DNA of 64,000 nucleotides. Source: Sistotremastrum niveocremeum HHB9708. Its lineage: Eukaryota > Basidiomycota > Agaricomycetes > Sistotremastrales > Sistotremastraceae. The stretch is from positions 1,091,825 to 1,155,824 of the forward strand of contig KV419398.1 in the NCBI GenBank assembly GCA_001630475.1. The letters are read 5' to 3'. The notes beneath the pieces were generated by a model, which saw only the letters and a program-made list of their open reading frames with translations, was not told the DNA's origin and ran no database searches. How positions within the stretch are numbered: position 1 is the stretch's first letter; each line of letters opens with the position of its first letter. Positions 1-10,939 of this stretch are shown piece after piece. Position numbers and translations under genes: made by a program.

Positions 1-540
1 GGACAAGATGGTAAGGAGCATCATGTGTGCTCTGTAGGTCGAAACGGCAGCTACAGGCTGTAGGCCTACAATCGGTGGTCTGGGAACCTCATCTTCAGAA
101 TCTGATGATCCTGGAGTAGCCAGCTTATCCAGAGTTTCAGGATGGTCTAGGGACAGTGTTCGTTTTGTGGGTGACATGATCGGGGTAAGCGGTGGAGGTG
201 CAGGGCGTGGGGGGACGATTAGGGTGAGCCCAATCAAAAGACATAGGATGACAAGAAGAATGAGTGGTTTAAGGGCAAATATGGTTATTGAGAGAATGAG
301 TGGGGTGACGAGGATGTTATATTCGAAAATAAAAGGCAGAGACCATGATAGTCGCTGTCGCAGAGCCGAGTAGAGCGCAATAGATGCCTAGAGCGCCGCC
401 GTCAAATCTACGTCAAAAATTCTGGGAAAAACGGAGCATACTAGGGCATTACAAGAGACGAGATTTATATGCCAAATGGATGACCCAGAAGTATTCGAGA
501 CGAACGCCTCCTTAGCAGATTTGTAGTCATCAGTGGACAT
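1..540 (-). CDS. GWT1: GPI inositol acyltransferase GWT1/PIG-W, 5' part
   Basis: This is the N-terminal part of the ER enzyme that acylates the inositol of GlcN-PI during GPI-anchor synthesis. Exon 1 (442-540) starts at MSTDDYKSAKEAFVSN and carries the family-typical segment with SSIWHINLVSCNAL. An intron of 54 nt (388-441, GTATGC..CTAG) joins it to exon 2, which continues ASIALYSALRQRLSWSLPF, then two hydrophobic segments (SITIFALKPLILLVIL), a Ser/Pro loop and YRAHMMLLTILS. In yeast Gwt1 the last motif precedes the conserved AVDFPIFPRRF segment, which lies outside the window. About 162 residues are visible; the 3' part is cut by the window edge. It is divergent from the next gene, with only 53 nt between start codons. 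The identification rests on motif order and is strong. Confidence 0.85.
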
Positions 541-593
541 GTCACAAAGTGACCCTCGTGTTCCTCCTCGCACTCATGTCGCTCTCTGGCTGA
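541..593. promoter_or_regulatory. Compact bidirectional 5' region with a short uORF
   Basis: Only 53 nt separate the start codons of GWT1 (minus) and the next gene (plus). On the plus strand a five-codon upstream reading frame (576-593, ATG TCG CTC TCT GGC TGA) ends directly against the main ATG at 594. Both transcripts must start inside the neighbouring coding region or within this short gap. Whether the uORF is transcribed is not known. Confidence 0.4.
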
Positions 594-1673
594 ATGGATA
601 TTGAAGTCAACTGCTTTACGAACAGGATTCAATCTGAGCAGACTTTGATCGACCAAGCTAGAGCTCTCATCGAACAGCCGCGTTGGCGAAATTTGGAGGA
701 AGGGAAATGGGACTCGAAGTTGTTCGACATCGACCCTGAACGCTGCTTCACCTATAACGAAAAACCACCTCGAATACCCTTCGTTGTCAGTGATCCTGAG
801 CTGAAGGAATGGGGTGCAGAAGTTACTGCAGATGAGATTTTTGCCTTGGAAGATTTGGCAGAGTTCGCTCCTCATGTGGCAGTGGCATCCTCTGTACCTC
901 CATCGAAGCGTGGTCTGGACACAGTTGACTTTCAAACGGCGGACCCTAACGAAGCGGAAACATCTGAGCGACTAGATTCAAGCTCTCGGGTTCTTGAATC
1001 CAATGAGCCTCCAGCGAAACGCGTAAAGCGATCGCACACCGTCACTCTCTTCAACGCGATCCCTTGGGTGCGTCTTTCGACATATCCCTTTGACTATGTT
1101 TCCTTATAGTAATACCAGCCTCATCAACACTCACGTCCCTCCCCCGCTATCCCTGCTCCCGCTGGAATACGAATTGTCGAGCCGCACGGTGTCTTGATGG
1201 TGTACAAGGCCATAACTGAACCACAAGCTCATTGGCTCGTCCCAATCCAATGTTCTCCCACTCTATTCTCCCACCTCGATGACACCCCTTCCACGGCTCT
1301 CTATAGTATCAACTTACTACCCGATAATCCGCCTTCCTCCCAGTCAAATCGAATATATTGGACCTATCATTCTCTCGTCTCATTCTGGGTCTTCCTTCTC
1401 GAAGTTCGCAAACGCAATAAGTTTGGCCCGCTCGCCATAACATATCTGTATAATTCCCCGGAACTGGCGTTTGTCAAGATCACATGCGACACGCCGAACG
1501 TGATGCGATTTAGGACGGTGTTGAGAAGCTGGAGGTGTCAGATGGACGCGAATGATCCACCTCCTTCTACCGTGGAGAAGGAAGTGCTTAACTCATCTGC
1601 TTCCGCTCGGCCCCTGAAGTTCGCTCGTTTACTATTGGTCGACGAGAGTGGTGATAATTTGCTCATTGCATGA
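594..1673 (+). CDS. Conserved-looking hypothetical protein, 342 aa
   Basis: I do not recognise this protein. Exon 1 (594-1067) and exon 2 (1119-1673) join across a 51-nt intron (GTGCGT..CCAG) to give 343 codons including the stop. The N-terminal third is acidic and Trp-containing. The middle has a basic PPAKRVKR patch that could be a nuclear signal. The C-terminal half is compact, with many hydrophobic strands (YWTYHSLVSFWVFLLEV; LAFVKITCDTPNVMRF), which suggests a folded domain. It shares a very short 5' region with GWT1. An alternative acceptor at 1109 would hit a stop at once, so the one at 1118 was chosen. No function is proposed. Confidence 0.6.
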
Positions 1674-1908
1674 CGATCATTAATGAATCTATCGAAGCAG
1701 ACATGATAGAAGAGACGTCCGTGTATTGGAGTTCACTGTATTTCTACTCATTAGACAATGGATATCGTTATTATGCACGTTGTGAACGGATGCCAGTTCA
1801 AAAGTATGGTAAAACATGAAAGCGCGAAAGAGGCAATAAAATTAGTATGCCAAAAGATGAGAGAGAAACCAATTGTCCAAGATAACACCGTGAGTAATAT
1901 CATGACGA

Positions 1909-3629
1909 TCATTGAGTCGTTATACTCCTTTTTGACCGAATGCTATCGGCAGGCGTAGTAGGTCGACTATTCGACCCATTCCCACCACCCCCAAACCGTT
2001 TCCACCATCCACGTTCTTTCCCAACATCCACTTTTGAATGTTCGGAATGAGCAGTGTTCGTATTGGTAGATAGAGACGAAGCCTCCGAGGAAGAATCGCA
2101 CGACGATTTCCGAGTATTTGAAGTATGATGTGGACGTAGACGATCACGATCAGGATATAGAGTTGTATGACCCGTCTCGGAAGAATATTCCGTCATAGAT
2201 CGGCTTGAACCTCCATATCCATGACCATGACTGCTTATACTCGGTGTATTATCCGTCGCCGAAGTTTCGGAATCCTCGTTGTCGGCTTCCATCTCACGAC
2301 GTAACGATGACTTGTGTCTGACGCTACGCCCGTGCCCATGAGCATGTCCATGAACGTGATTCAGCTGATTGGGACCATCTGGACTTGTCACACGGTGTTG
2401 CGGGTGAGGCCGAGATGACGTTGGTGTGGGTGCGATAACATTCGGAGAATGGTATGTGAATGGACTGGGGGTGGTTGATGCCGTCGGAAAGGGATTGAAG
2501 AGAGCTTCAATTATATCTTCAGTTCGTGCGTTCGTCGGGAGGTTTGAGCCGGCCCGGTTGATGTATGATGCGCGGGAACCTTTGTGATGGAGGTGATGTC
2601 GTGAACTATTCGGGGAGTATCGGTGGTGCCCGTGACGACTATGGTGATGGTGGGCAGAGAGAAGGTTGGTCAGAGAGGATTGGATGGATGCAACCTGTAA
2701 ATGCGGTGCAATAAACCCGCCTGGGGGAGTTGAGACGGGTCTAAGGTGAATCGTAAGCTAAAGCAGCAGATGAGTCAATTTGCCGCGGTTTTGAAGTAGC
2801 TTAGAGTACACACCTTTAGAATGGCGTTCGTTTTACTTTCTCGTAAAAGGTATTTTCGCGTCACCGGTCCTAACGACGGTTCCGCGTATTCAGCCAGGTC
2901 CAGGTATACAGCACCTAGACGCGGGTCTGAGGGAGCATCTGGGTCTCCTGGGGTGATCTTCTGCGTAATGACAAGCTTCAGAGGACATGGAAGTAGCTTT
3001 CCGGCGCGTGGTTTCTCAGGAGCCTTTCCCTTCGCGGTCACTGGTGGAGCTGGCGACTTCGGGGGGCTCTCCTTCGGCGGTTCCACACCCATTTGTAGCA
3101 TAACATCAATTGTCTCCTCCCAATCGATTTTGTGCTCGCGAAGTTTGACGAACGCCGTTTGGCCGCGCGAATCGGTGGTATATGAGACATCGCGCTTGTC
3201 CTCTGCCAGTTTGGCCGCGGGCATAATGGTGTCATCACGCGTGGCGGTGGAGTCCAGCGAAGTCGAGTTGTAAGATGAAGTGGAAGAAGATGAGCCTGTT
3301 GAGCCAGACTTTGATTCGGTGGCGGATGAAAGAATCACTGCCGGCAGTGAGGTGGTGGACTGAGTAGGTGATGCAGTCAGGGGCTTCTTTGCAATATACT
3401 GTACAGGATACGGCTCGTTTGAACGAGTGCGACTGGGCTTTGGAGGTGCTACGACACCTCTGAACTTCCATTTGGTGGCAAACTCGCCGGTGAGGAAAGG
3501 AACGCTGGAGAGCTGGTGGATGGTAAGGGTTGCGTGGAACTTTGCATGGGCGTGTCTATGGATGAGGCTATTGACTTGGGCTCTGATTGCCCCGGTGTGA
3601 GGGTGCGGGTCTCGATAGTAGTGAGACAT
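1909..3629 (-). CDS. NT-C2 domain protein (EEIG1/EHBP1 N-terminal type), 554 aa
   Basis: Exon 1 (2814-3629) and exon 2 (1909-2757), joined over a 56-nt intron (GTGTGT..TTAG), give 555 codons. The N-terminal about 280 residues match the NT-C2 pattern: FHATLTIHQLSSVPFLTGEF near residue 31, a long low-complexity Ser/Thr loop, then HKIDWEETIDVMLQM, LKLVITQKI, and LGAVYLDLAEYAE followed by RKYLLRESKTNAILKLTI. The remaining half is disordered and rich in His, Ser and Gly (HGHAHGHGRS). In animals this C2 variant sits on endocytic and actin-linked adaptors and binds membranes or GTPase effectors; the fungal role is not established. The start at 3629 was chosen because the domain begins soon after it. 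Confidence 0.75.
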
Positions 3630-3911
3630 TGGACGGGCGTAGGGTCATCAGAGAATTGGGGGAACGGGTTGCATTTTGGATGGACCTGTGCCACTTTTGT
3701 ACGGGGAACGGCGGCTGACCTCGATCACCGATATGTCCGAGTCACTCAGGTTTCGGCTCAACTCAAACTCGAACACAACGCCCGCGCAACAACGTGCATT
3801 ACTATTCCTATCCACCCAATACAACCCGACGACTGACGATCTCTAAGCCGTCCCCAACGCGAACACGTATGTCCGACCGAACGGTCTGCACCGATTAGTC
3901 ACCCACGCTCA

Positions 3912-5367
3912 CTAAGCTTTGCCGCCGGGGCCGACGTTCTCTCTGTTTTTCCAGGCCTGGGACTTTCTGGAGTTTCTTCCGAGGGCTGCCTTCAACTTCG
4001 GGGGAGACTTGCTGGTCGCAGTTCTTATGATTTCGGTGGGCCCAGGGGCTGGCGGCATGATAGACGCGCGGGGCGCAGGGTTGAGCCCGGACGGCCTGGG
4101 CGAGCGTCCGCGTATCGCTTTCTTCGTCGTATCCTGAGTCTTAGGGGCATCATTAGTCTTCTGTCGCCAAGCCTGGCTCGATGCGCTAAGAAGGAGCGAC
4201 CCGGCGTCATAATCTCTCCAAGACTCATGGATGGGCGCCGACATAGCCGAGCCATTCCCGAGAACAGGAAGCTGCTCAGTATGAGTGTCTGAGACGGGTA
4301 TGCCCAACTTCGCGAGCCTAGGATTCCTGATTTTCGAGACTTCTGGGGGATCGGGAAACGTGGCAGAAGTTTCCGACTTGCTCGATGACGACATCAGGGC
4401 AGGATTGCCGCCGGTTCCTTGCTTCTGGGAATGTGTCTTGGCCCACTGGCGGTCTAGCACCTGCCCGAATTTCTTCAATCGCAGTAAAGCAATCGAGACT
4501 TCTTTGATGTATTCTGACATCGTCATCCTGTACATTTCCAGGGTTGGAATTGTAACGTACGTCCAATCTAATGAACAATTTACTTCATTTCGGTACCGCA
4601 AGACATCATGTAGAATGATTACCTTTCAAAATCCATTTCTCGACGCCTATTCGCCGAGGGTCGAACAATATCGTGCCCGGTTCCGGAGAGTAGGCACCTT
4701 GAGTGATAATGAGTCGAAGAGCTTCCTGGATCCTGGTCTTGAGGCTTCTTCTTATCACCGCTGATTTATGAATACTTGATATGTTCAGATTGAACATCAT
4801 TGGCATGACCCGACGCCCTTTCCCTTCATTGTCAGCGGTGTAGAGTCGAAAAGGGGGGTCCTGAAGCGGGTATTCCGGTACGGAGAGGACGCCATGAGGG
4901 AAACATCGCATCGTTAGCTGCTTGGAGCGATAACTGGGAACGAGTTTCGACAGTGGGAATGGGTGTATTCGCGAGAACGGGTGATCGGGATCCACAGGTA
5001 TACGACGGAAACTCTCGTCAGTGCCATAGGTCACATCTTTAATCGATCCCGGGACCGTTCTTTTGAACTGTTGACGTCTTAGAAAGGTCAAGGACAGAGA
5101 AGTGGCACGAACCCTGAGTGAACGGATGCCCTTAGTCGGAGGAAGTCTACTGAGAACACTCTCTTTGCCTCTCCGCCTGATTTTCGTGCTTTTGATGGCT
5201 GCTAATTTGACCACTGCGCTGGGATTCAAAGTCTTGAAGTGGTCTTCAGCTTCTGCAGCCTTCTGAACAGCATCCCGTAGATAGTTGAACTTTGGCTTCT
5301 TCGACTTCTTAGACAGAATGGGGCGCAGACTTGTTTGTGAGAACAAGGCTAGGCTCGTTGATTTCAT
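3912..5367 (-). CDS. Probable mitochondrial protein with possible RnpA-like segment, 466 aa
   Basis: Exon 1 (4623-5367) and exon 2 (3912-4567) join across a 55-nt intron to give 467 codons. The N-terminus (MKSTSLALFSQTSLRPILSK) is Ser/Arg/Lys-rich without acidic residues, as in a mitochondrial presequence. Around residues 198-290 there is FNLNISSIHKSAVIRRSLKT followed by RIQEALRLI, and then DWTYVTIPTLEMYRMTMSEY. This order, with basic residues on a helix then a strand and a helix, resembles the bacterial RNase P protein RnpA (pattern AVxRNxxKRxxREAxR, then xxVxIxRP and a helix). The C-terminal 170 residues are low complexity. The RnpA reading is inference from eye-alignment only. An unrelated mitochondrial ribosomal or RNA-binding protein is an alternative. 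Confidence 0.5.
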
Positions 5368-6235
5368 GCAGCTAAGCCATGAGCAGGTTTTGCGCGATGA
5401 TGAGCTTGAAAGACGCCCAGCCGAAAGAGAAACTAAAATTAAAAGTCCGCTTTTGATTTTCCTTTCTCATCCAAATCATGAACATATATTCAGAACACGA
5501 GAGAACGAGGTCCGTCGGACGGATTCACACCTTCCAAGGTAATTGATATATTTACCAAGCAGAACCCTCGGAATTAATTGACCTGTTGGCTGGTAGCCAT
5601 CCTTTTCCAATCACCCTCAATCATGATGCCGCAGCGTTGATTCGCCATTGAATGCGCGTTCCAGAGGATAACACTATAATTCGCCCGCACTGCAGCCTCA
5701 GGACGTTGTTTCGACACTTACTCCATCCAACGTTTTCAACGTCGCCTCAGAATAAAAACTAGCTGCATGGCAAAAATCCTGGACGAACGTTCACCCAGAA
5801 AGCGTTCGTTGACGTAAAGATCTGCAACATCAGTTGACAAACTGCACTTCGCTGTTCCTAGAAGTACGCAGTCGAATGAATCAGGTCCTCGAGGCACGTC
5901 CCCGCTGTAATGGAAATCTGCCAGACTCACACCAGAATCACAAACAGGCTTTGGACCGTTCCTGGCGCTCACGGCGTTTTCCCAGCCTCCTGTTGCGAAC
6001 CCTCTATCTGCCTGAGGCAAGGAAGAGCAACACCGCTCTCATAAACAGGCGGGAATACATCTATCGGTCAAATTCCAGTCCGAACTGTCGATCGTGGGAC
6101 CTCTCTGAGACCAGAGTGGCTGCACTGTGGCACAGCATTGCTTCGCATCCGATCTTCCATTAAAATCGCACAAGTCATAACACGCGGGTTCTCCTCTGAT
6201 CTCTGAGCTCTGGTGTCTACGATTCGATTCGATCC
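5368..6235. other. Intergenic, divergent 5' region
   Basis: 868 nt separate the starts of the RnpA-like gene (minus) and the CHS7-like gene (plus). Short open frames occur on both strands but none shows family motifs or convincing splice partners. It presumably holds two promoters; no specific motif is claimed. Confidence 0.5.
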
Positions 6236-7583
6236 ATGAACATCAAGTTCGGGTCTTTCGATAGTATATGTCAAACCGCCGCTCTAATTGTATGCCCCTT
6301 GGTGGGGACGGAAGGAAATCGTGAACCGAGTTGTTATAGTCGAAATGTTTTACTTGGAGGGACTCTGATCTTCCAGCCTTGTGAGTACTGCCCTCTGAAC
6401 GATGAATTGAAATTAACTTCGAGGATGTGTTTGTAGCAACGTGTTTCGTTCATATCGCGGCAGTCATGGTAGCTGCCATGATGATCAACCTTGTCACCAC
6501 AAAATACATAGCTCAGAGTACGTCAAGCCTTTTTGATTTGACAATTCCACAGAATGACCAATGATCCACGCTAGCTCGCCTAGAAATGCTTGTGTTCCTC
6601 TACTTGTATGCCATCATTGAATTTATGGCCATATTCTTGGATTCGGGTATCATTCACACGGCTAGCAGCGCTTATATGGTAAACTTATTGAATTCCCGAC
6701 TCCTTACAATCTATTCTGACTGTCTTAGGGATTGGCTGCGCTTTATACCAGTCTAGTAGCAGCTGCATATTGCTGCTTGTTGCTAAATGGATTCGGGGGA
6801 TTTGAGATTGCGAATTATGGGCCTCTCGTCCCTCTCAAGGTAAGCGAGATTGACAAATATTCGACATTAAGAAGGACCAACTAATCTGCCCTTCCTTGCC
6901 ATTAGCGGCTGTCTCTAGGATGTCTTGTCGTCTTCAGCATTACTCTTTTCATCTCCACGGCAACATTCAAATCATCCGCTGGACTGTCAGCTTCAAAACC
7001 CATCGGGTTGTGGATAATCCATTTCTTGTGGCCCCTGTTCACCGTCGTGTCCACTGTCGTCATCCAGCTCTACCTCACCATCACATTTGTCCATGATAAA
7101 TGGCTAACGGGCTGCGTCCTCCTAGGCGTCTTTTTCTTCGCAGCAGCTCAAGTCCTTCTTTTCGCATTCAGCGTGGAGATCTGCAACTCCATCAGTCATT
7201 ATATCGACGGCTTATTCTTTTTCACGCTCTGCATGCTGCTTAGCGTGATGATGGTTTACAAGTATTGGGATTCGATGGTGAAGGAGGATCTTGAGTTTAG
7301 TGTTGGACAGAAAAGGAATCCGTGGCAGGTTCCAGAGGCGGAGTTGCAAGCCTCTGAAGTCGCACAGGATAACTCGTATCCTGACTCTCTCGATATTACG
7401 GACCAGCGAGATAGGCACCTTGCGTTGTCTTCGTCTTCGTCTTCGTCGGTCGAAGACTACGGACAAGATAACGGTTATCGGTCCGTCCTGGCAAGATACC
7501 CACTTATTGACAGTGAGCGACACAAACGACTCCCGCCCATTCCTTCAAGCCCGCGTCATTCTTCCCACCGCGGCGATCAATGA
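6236..7583 (+). CDS. CHS7: Chitin synthase export chaperone CHS7 family, paralogue A, 372 aa
   Basis: This multi-pass ER protein is expected to help chitin synthase leave the ER. Five exons (6236-6380, 6437-6517, 6575-6678, 6729-6839, 6906-7583) sum to 373 codons. Motifs of the family are clear: [20 protein letters not shown] at the N-terminus, [57 protein letters not shown], and [20 protein letters not shown] followed by VKEDLEFSV. About seven hydrophobic segments are seen, with a polar Ser-rich tail. A second copy with the same gene structure lies at 41774-43079 on the other strand. Confidence 0.92.
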
Positions 7584-7941
7584 ACAGACGATGCTTTTTA
7601 CATGTATTTCTATGATCATCCGATTTGGCGCCCACCAGTTATTTGGACGGGACATTTTGGATCAACAAAGCATGCTCTCTTGCTGAAATTGGTCGAAGAG
7701 GCCTTAGCGACACGAGGCCGCTTTGTCTGTCTCATCTAATGGAGGTTCGAGAGGAGGAATAGTCTCTAGCTTACGATAGTTGATATAAAAAGATTCGTAG
7801 TTTCGAATTCCAAGACAAGTATTAATGACTTCTAACACTAATGTACAACACAATGCGACGATAGTAGATACATACATATACTCCCAGAACAACAAAGCGA
7901 TTAAAAACTAAAGAATCCCAAGAAATCAAACACAAGTAGAA
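7584..7941. other. Convergent 3' intergenic region
   Basis: 358 nt between two gene ends. It is AT-rich from about 7780 to 7940 and probably holds both polyadenylation regions. A 63-codon minus-strand frame with one hydrophobic stretch is present but has no support as a gene. Confidence 0.4.
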
Positions 7942-9816
7942 TCATGGATCGTCCCGACTCAACATCCTCCTCGATGAAGACGGTCTCGAACGACTGCTCC
8001 CGAAACTGCTCTCTCCTATCCGCAACGCCTCATCTTCTGGAAGGGATTTAGTGACTACAAGAGCCCCATAATCATTCTCTTCTGAAGGCGGATCAATATC
8101 TATCCGTTCCCCAGGTATTCGCTGGAGATGAGACTCAGGATCGACAATCCTCGGTTCGTTATCCTCGACATATGTTTCGTCGTGTCCCAGTCCATCTGCA
8201 TGCTCGTGATCTCGTCTCTCAGGAACTGTTGCGAATTCCATATCGGTTGTTACGGTTGCGTTGAGTGAGTATGCTTCCATGTGTTTGTCTTGGGATTGAT
8301 GGACGTTGAGGATCATTCGAGAGGTAAGGATTGCGATTAGTACAGAGGTTGGACCATCGATGAGAGTGAGATCTTGAAGCTGTGCATATACGATAAGTCT
8401 GGTGCTCTGGTGACGTTGGAAAATACTGACAGCAGCATATCTCCACATCAGACCGTTTGCCAAGAAGAGTATGAGTGCACTAAGAACCTTTCAGAACGCG
8501 TAATGAGAAACCTGTATGGAGACGTACCTAGCAAAGTACAAAAGGGAGTCTCGGAATAAGATTTCGAGTATACGAGCGGCGGACAGGGTATTCCTGATAC
8601 CAGCAGGACGAAACCGGTTCAATTCCCGCATATGTTCATGCGTCTTGTATGCGGCAAGACCGAATGCGGTACACTCGAATACAAGTATCGGGAGCCTGAT
8701 AGACGGTCTACTAAGAACAGAGCGGAACACACTGGCACAGGATTGACTGACCAGAAAGCATACAGAAAATTTCGGTTGGTAATCGTGTGACAAAATCTCA
8801 CTGGGTAGGTCGCCATTTCCGTGCCTGTGAATGGAGCCGTCAGTCCAGATGGTCAAATCGAAATAATAGTTCGTACGTTTTGCTTGCGCGAACCAAAGAA
8901 CCACCAGTGAGACGCCGCTGGTCACTGAGAGTAGCGGAACAAGGCAGTAGAGTATCATTTTATTGCTTTCGTAAATCGCGTAAAGACGGAGAATAAGAAT
9001 AAGCTCTGCCAAAGAGACTTGAACAGAGCCTGTTCGCAATGAGGCGCCGTTGCGTGGGGAGATGTGAATGTAGCGTACCGGTTGCTGCAATGAAAAAGCC
9101 ACCCCAAGAACCGCCTTGCATAATATCAGCACCCTGAAGGAGAGGTAAACTTTGAAAGCTCACAGCTATGAAGAATGTAAAACGAAGTAAGTCAGATATT
9201 GGAAAAAGAGCAACGTACAACTGCGGGGAAGGATAAGTTACATCGAAGAAAACGCGCTCATGAGTCAACACACCTCGTTCCCAATTGTCATGCTCATACT
9301 CGCTGAAGCGGAGATTGAGGTTTTGCAGAGTGATTGAACACGAAGATACACACCCGCGACGTTAACAATGGCAGCAACTAGAGCAAAGTAGCGATTCTAT
9401 GGCGAGTGACTGTTAGGAAGTGTCGAAGGTGGTCGGTGAAACTACAAACCAGAAGGAAGATGTACTTGATGAAAGAAGGACGATCGATCTAGGTGCCACT
9501 GGATCGATGACGAGTCGAGGACGGTGAATTCAGGGGCATACCCAGATAAAGCGAATCTGAGTCAGGAACGTTAAAACTGACTGTCCAATGGGCCAAAGAA
9601 AAACCGACGCACTTCACGTTCCAGGGTGAGAGCATAATCATAACAGAAAAGAGCAAGAGCAGCGACTTTCGAAGAGCAAAAATGAGCATCAAATTGACGA
9701 TAGGCCCAGTAATCAAACCAGGTTTGGCTGTGCTCACCGAATGAATATTTTGTCCATCCCAGCCTTTGGAAACTCTGTATTAGTTCCGCTTTCGACTCCT
9801 CATATAGTGGGCCCAT
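7942..9816 (-). CDS. DUF6533 seven-helix membrane protein
   Basis: This belongs to the large agaricomycete family of seven-helix proteins with an N-terminal DUF6533 segment; the function is unknown. Eight exons can be read by homology: the first starts at 9816 and ends ...VAALALFCYDYALTLERE. It is followed by a 15-nt microexon (9542-9556, IRFIW), then IDRPSFIKYIFLL, NRYFALVAAIVNV, a short SMSMTIGNE exon, and QGADIMQGGSWGGFFIAAT. A long exon follows with AELILILRLYAIYESNK, RLPILVFECTAFGLAAYKT and EILFRDSLLYFA. The last exon ends in an acidic cytosolic tail. The upstream in-frame codon at 9942 is not ATG, so 9816 was chosen. Exon borders near the N-terminus are less certain. Confidence 0.8.
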
Positions 9817-10939
9817 GGCAGGACGAGTGTAGACGTGAGAGGAGGTCAGAGTAGGAGAAGAACATAAAAGCCTGGGACCAGGAACTGGAGCACATGAAAC
9901 GTCACGTTCCACCCTTTCGCCGTCGTGGGGCTTATTTGCCAATGGAGACTACAGGTTGCGACGAGTTGACAGTGGGCGTTTGACCAGTGCGAAGGCTCTC
10001 ACGTCGTTTTCTTTTGGATGTCTTGAGCGCAGAATGAAGGGTTTGGAGAGGGAAATTTGCCGGATTCGGAACGACGGACTTTGTTCTTGGGAAGTCCGAG
10101 CCGGGTATCCGGCTCAATTTTACTCTCCGGTCAAGTGCATTCCTCGAGCTAACCTAACCCAAATTGCTTTGTATTCATTCATTAGAGTTATAGCCATGCG
10201 AGAGTCACCAGAGTTCGCGAGAATATCGAATTGAAACCAAATTATTCTGCTGATGCGACCTTCCTCAGCTCCTGCTCACGAGATAATCAGGAGCACATGA
10301 ATAGATCGCATTGATAACGCCGATGATGGCTTTCTAATTATGCAATGCGGCGATACTATCCCTGCACCTCGTTGCAGCGTTGTATCATTTCGCCCAAATC
10401 CCAGTCATTATGTCGCGTTTGAAAACGAGAAGTGTCAAGGGAACGTGCGATGTTGCGTCGGCGGCTGAGAAGGGCCCGGCTGATGACCGACATTCTCCAG
10501 ATTCAAGTAGATAAACGTGCAGAAGATACGCTGATAATATCACGAGCACACGACTCCCGTTCGAAACCGTGCCTAGAGCTGAAGATGGGAAAGCCAAGCA
10601 GCTGAAGATGGCAAGTCGTCATCACGGTGACCTTGGAGAGGTAGGGCTTCCGATCGGCCTTCGGCTCATCCTATTTTCTCTTGATTGACCCGTCCTCGCC
10701 GCCGCTCGTCCGTCTTTGCTCTTTCCCAAAATAATCGTCTTAGGCCCTCATCCTATCTTATTTTCTCTCACCACTTTTCCTTGAACTCAGCTTTCAAGCC
10801 CGTCTTCAACTAATTTATTCGGGGACCTCCACGTCCCAACTTCTCTCTTTCTCGCCGACGCGTATAGAACACAGCATTACCCCCTTAACAAGACTGGGTA
10901 CTTGGAGACCCCGCGGGGCACTCACTCGAGAGAGTGAGA
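9817..10939. other. Intergenic, divergent 5' region
   Basis: About 1.1 kb between two divergent genes. Short frames on both strands lack motifs. The 10,660-10,860 part is pyrimidine-rich on the plus strand (runs such as CTCTTTCCC and TTATTTTCTCTC), typical of fungal promoters, just before the SANT-protein gene. Nothing else was recognised. Confidence 0.45.

Noticed and set aside
1758-1958. 66-codon plus-strand frame
   Set aside because: Overlaps the end of the NT-C2 gene and the 3' region of the preceding gene, with no supporting motif.
5736-6163. Overlapping frames on both strands in the RnpA-like/CHS7 gap
   Set aside because: Composition is Arg/Ser-rich in both frames with no motif; treated as intergenic.
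7704-7895. 63-codon minus-strand frame with a hydrophobic stretch
   Set aside because: It lies in the AT-rich 3' region of the DUF6533 gene and has no homology by eye.
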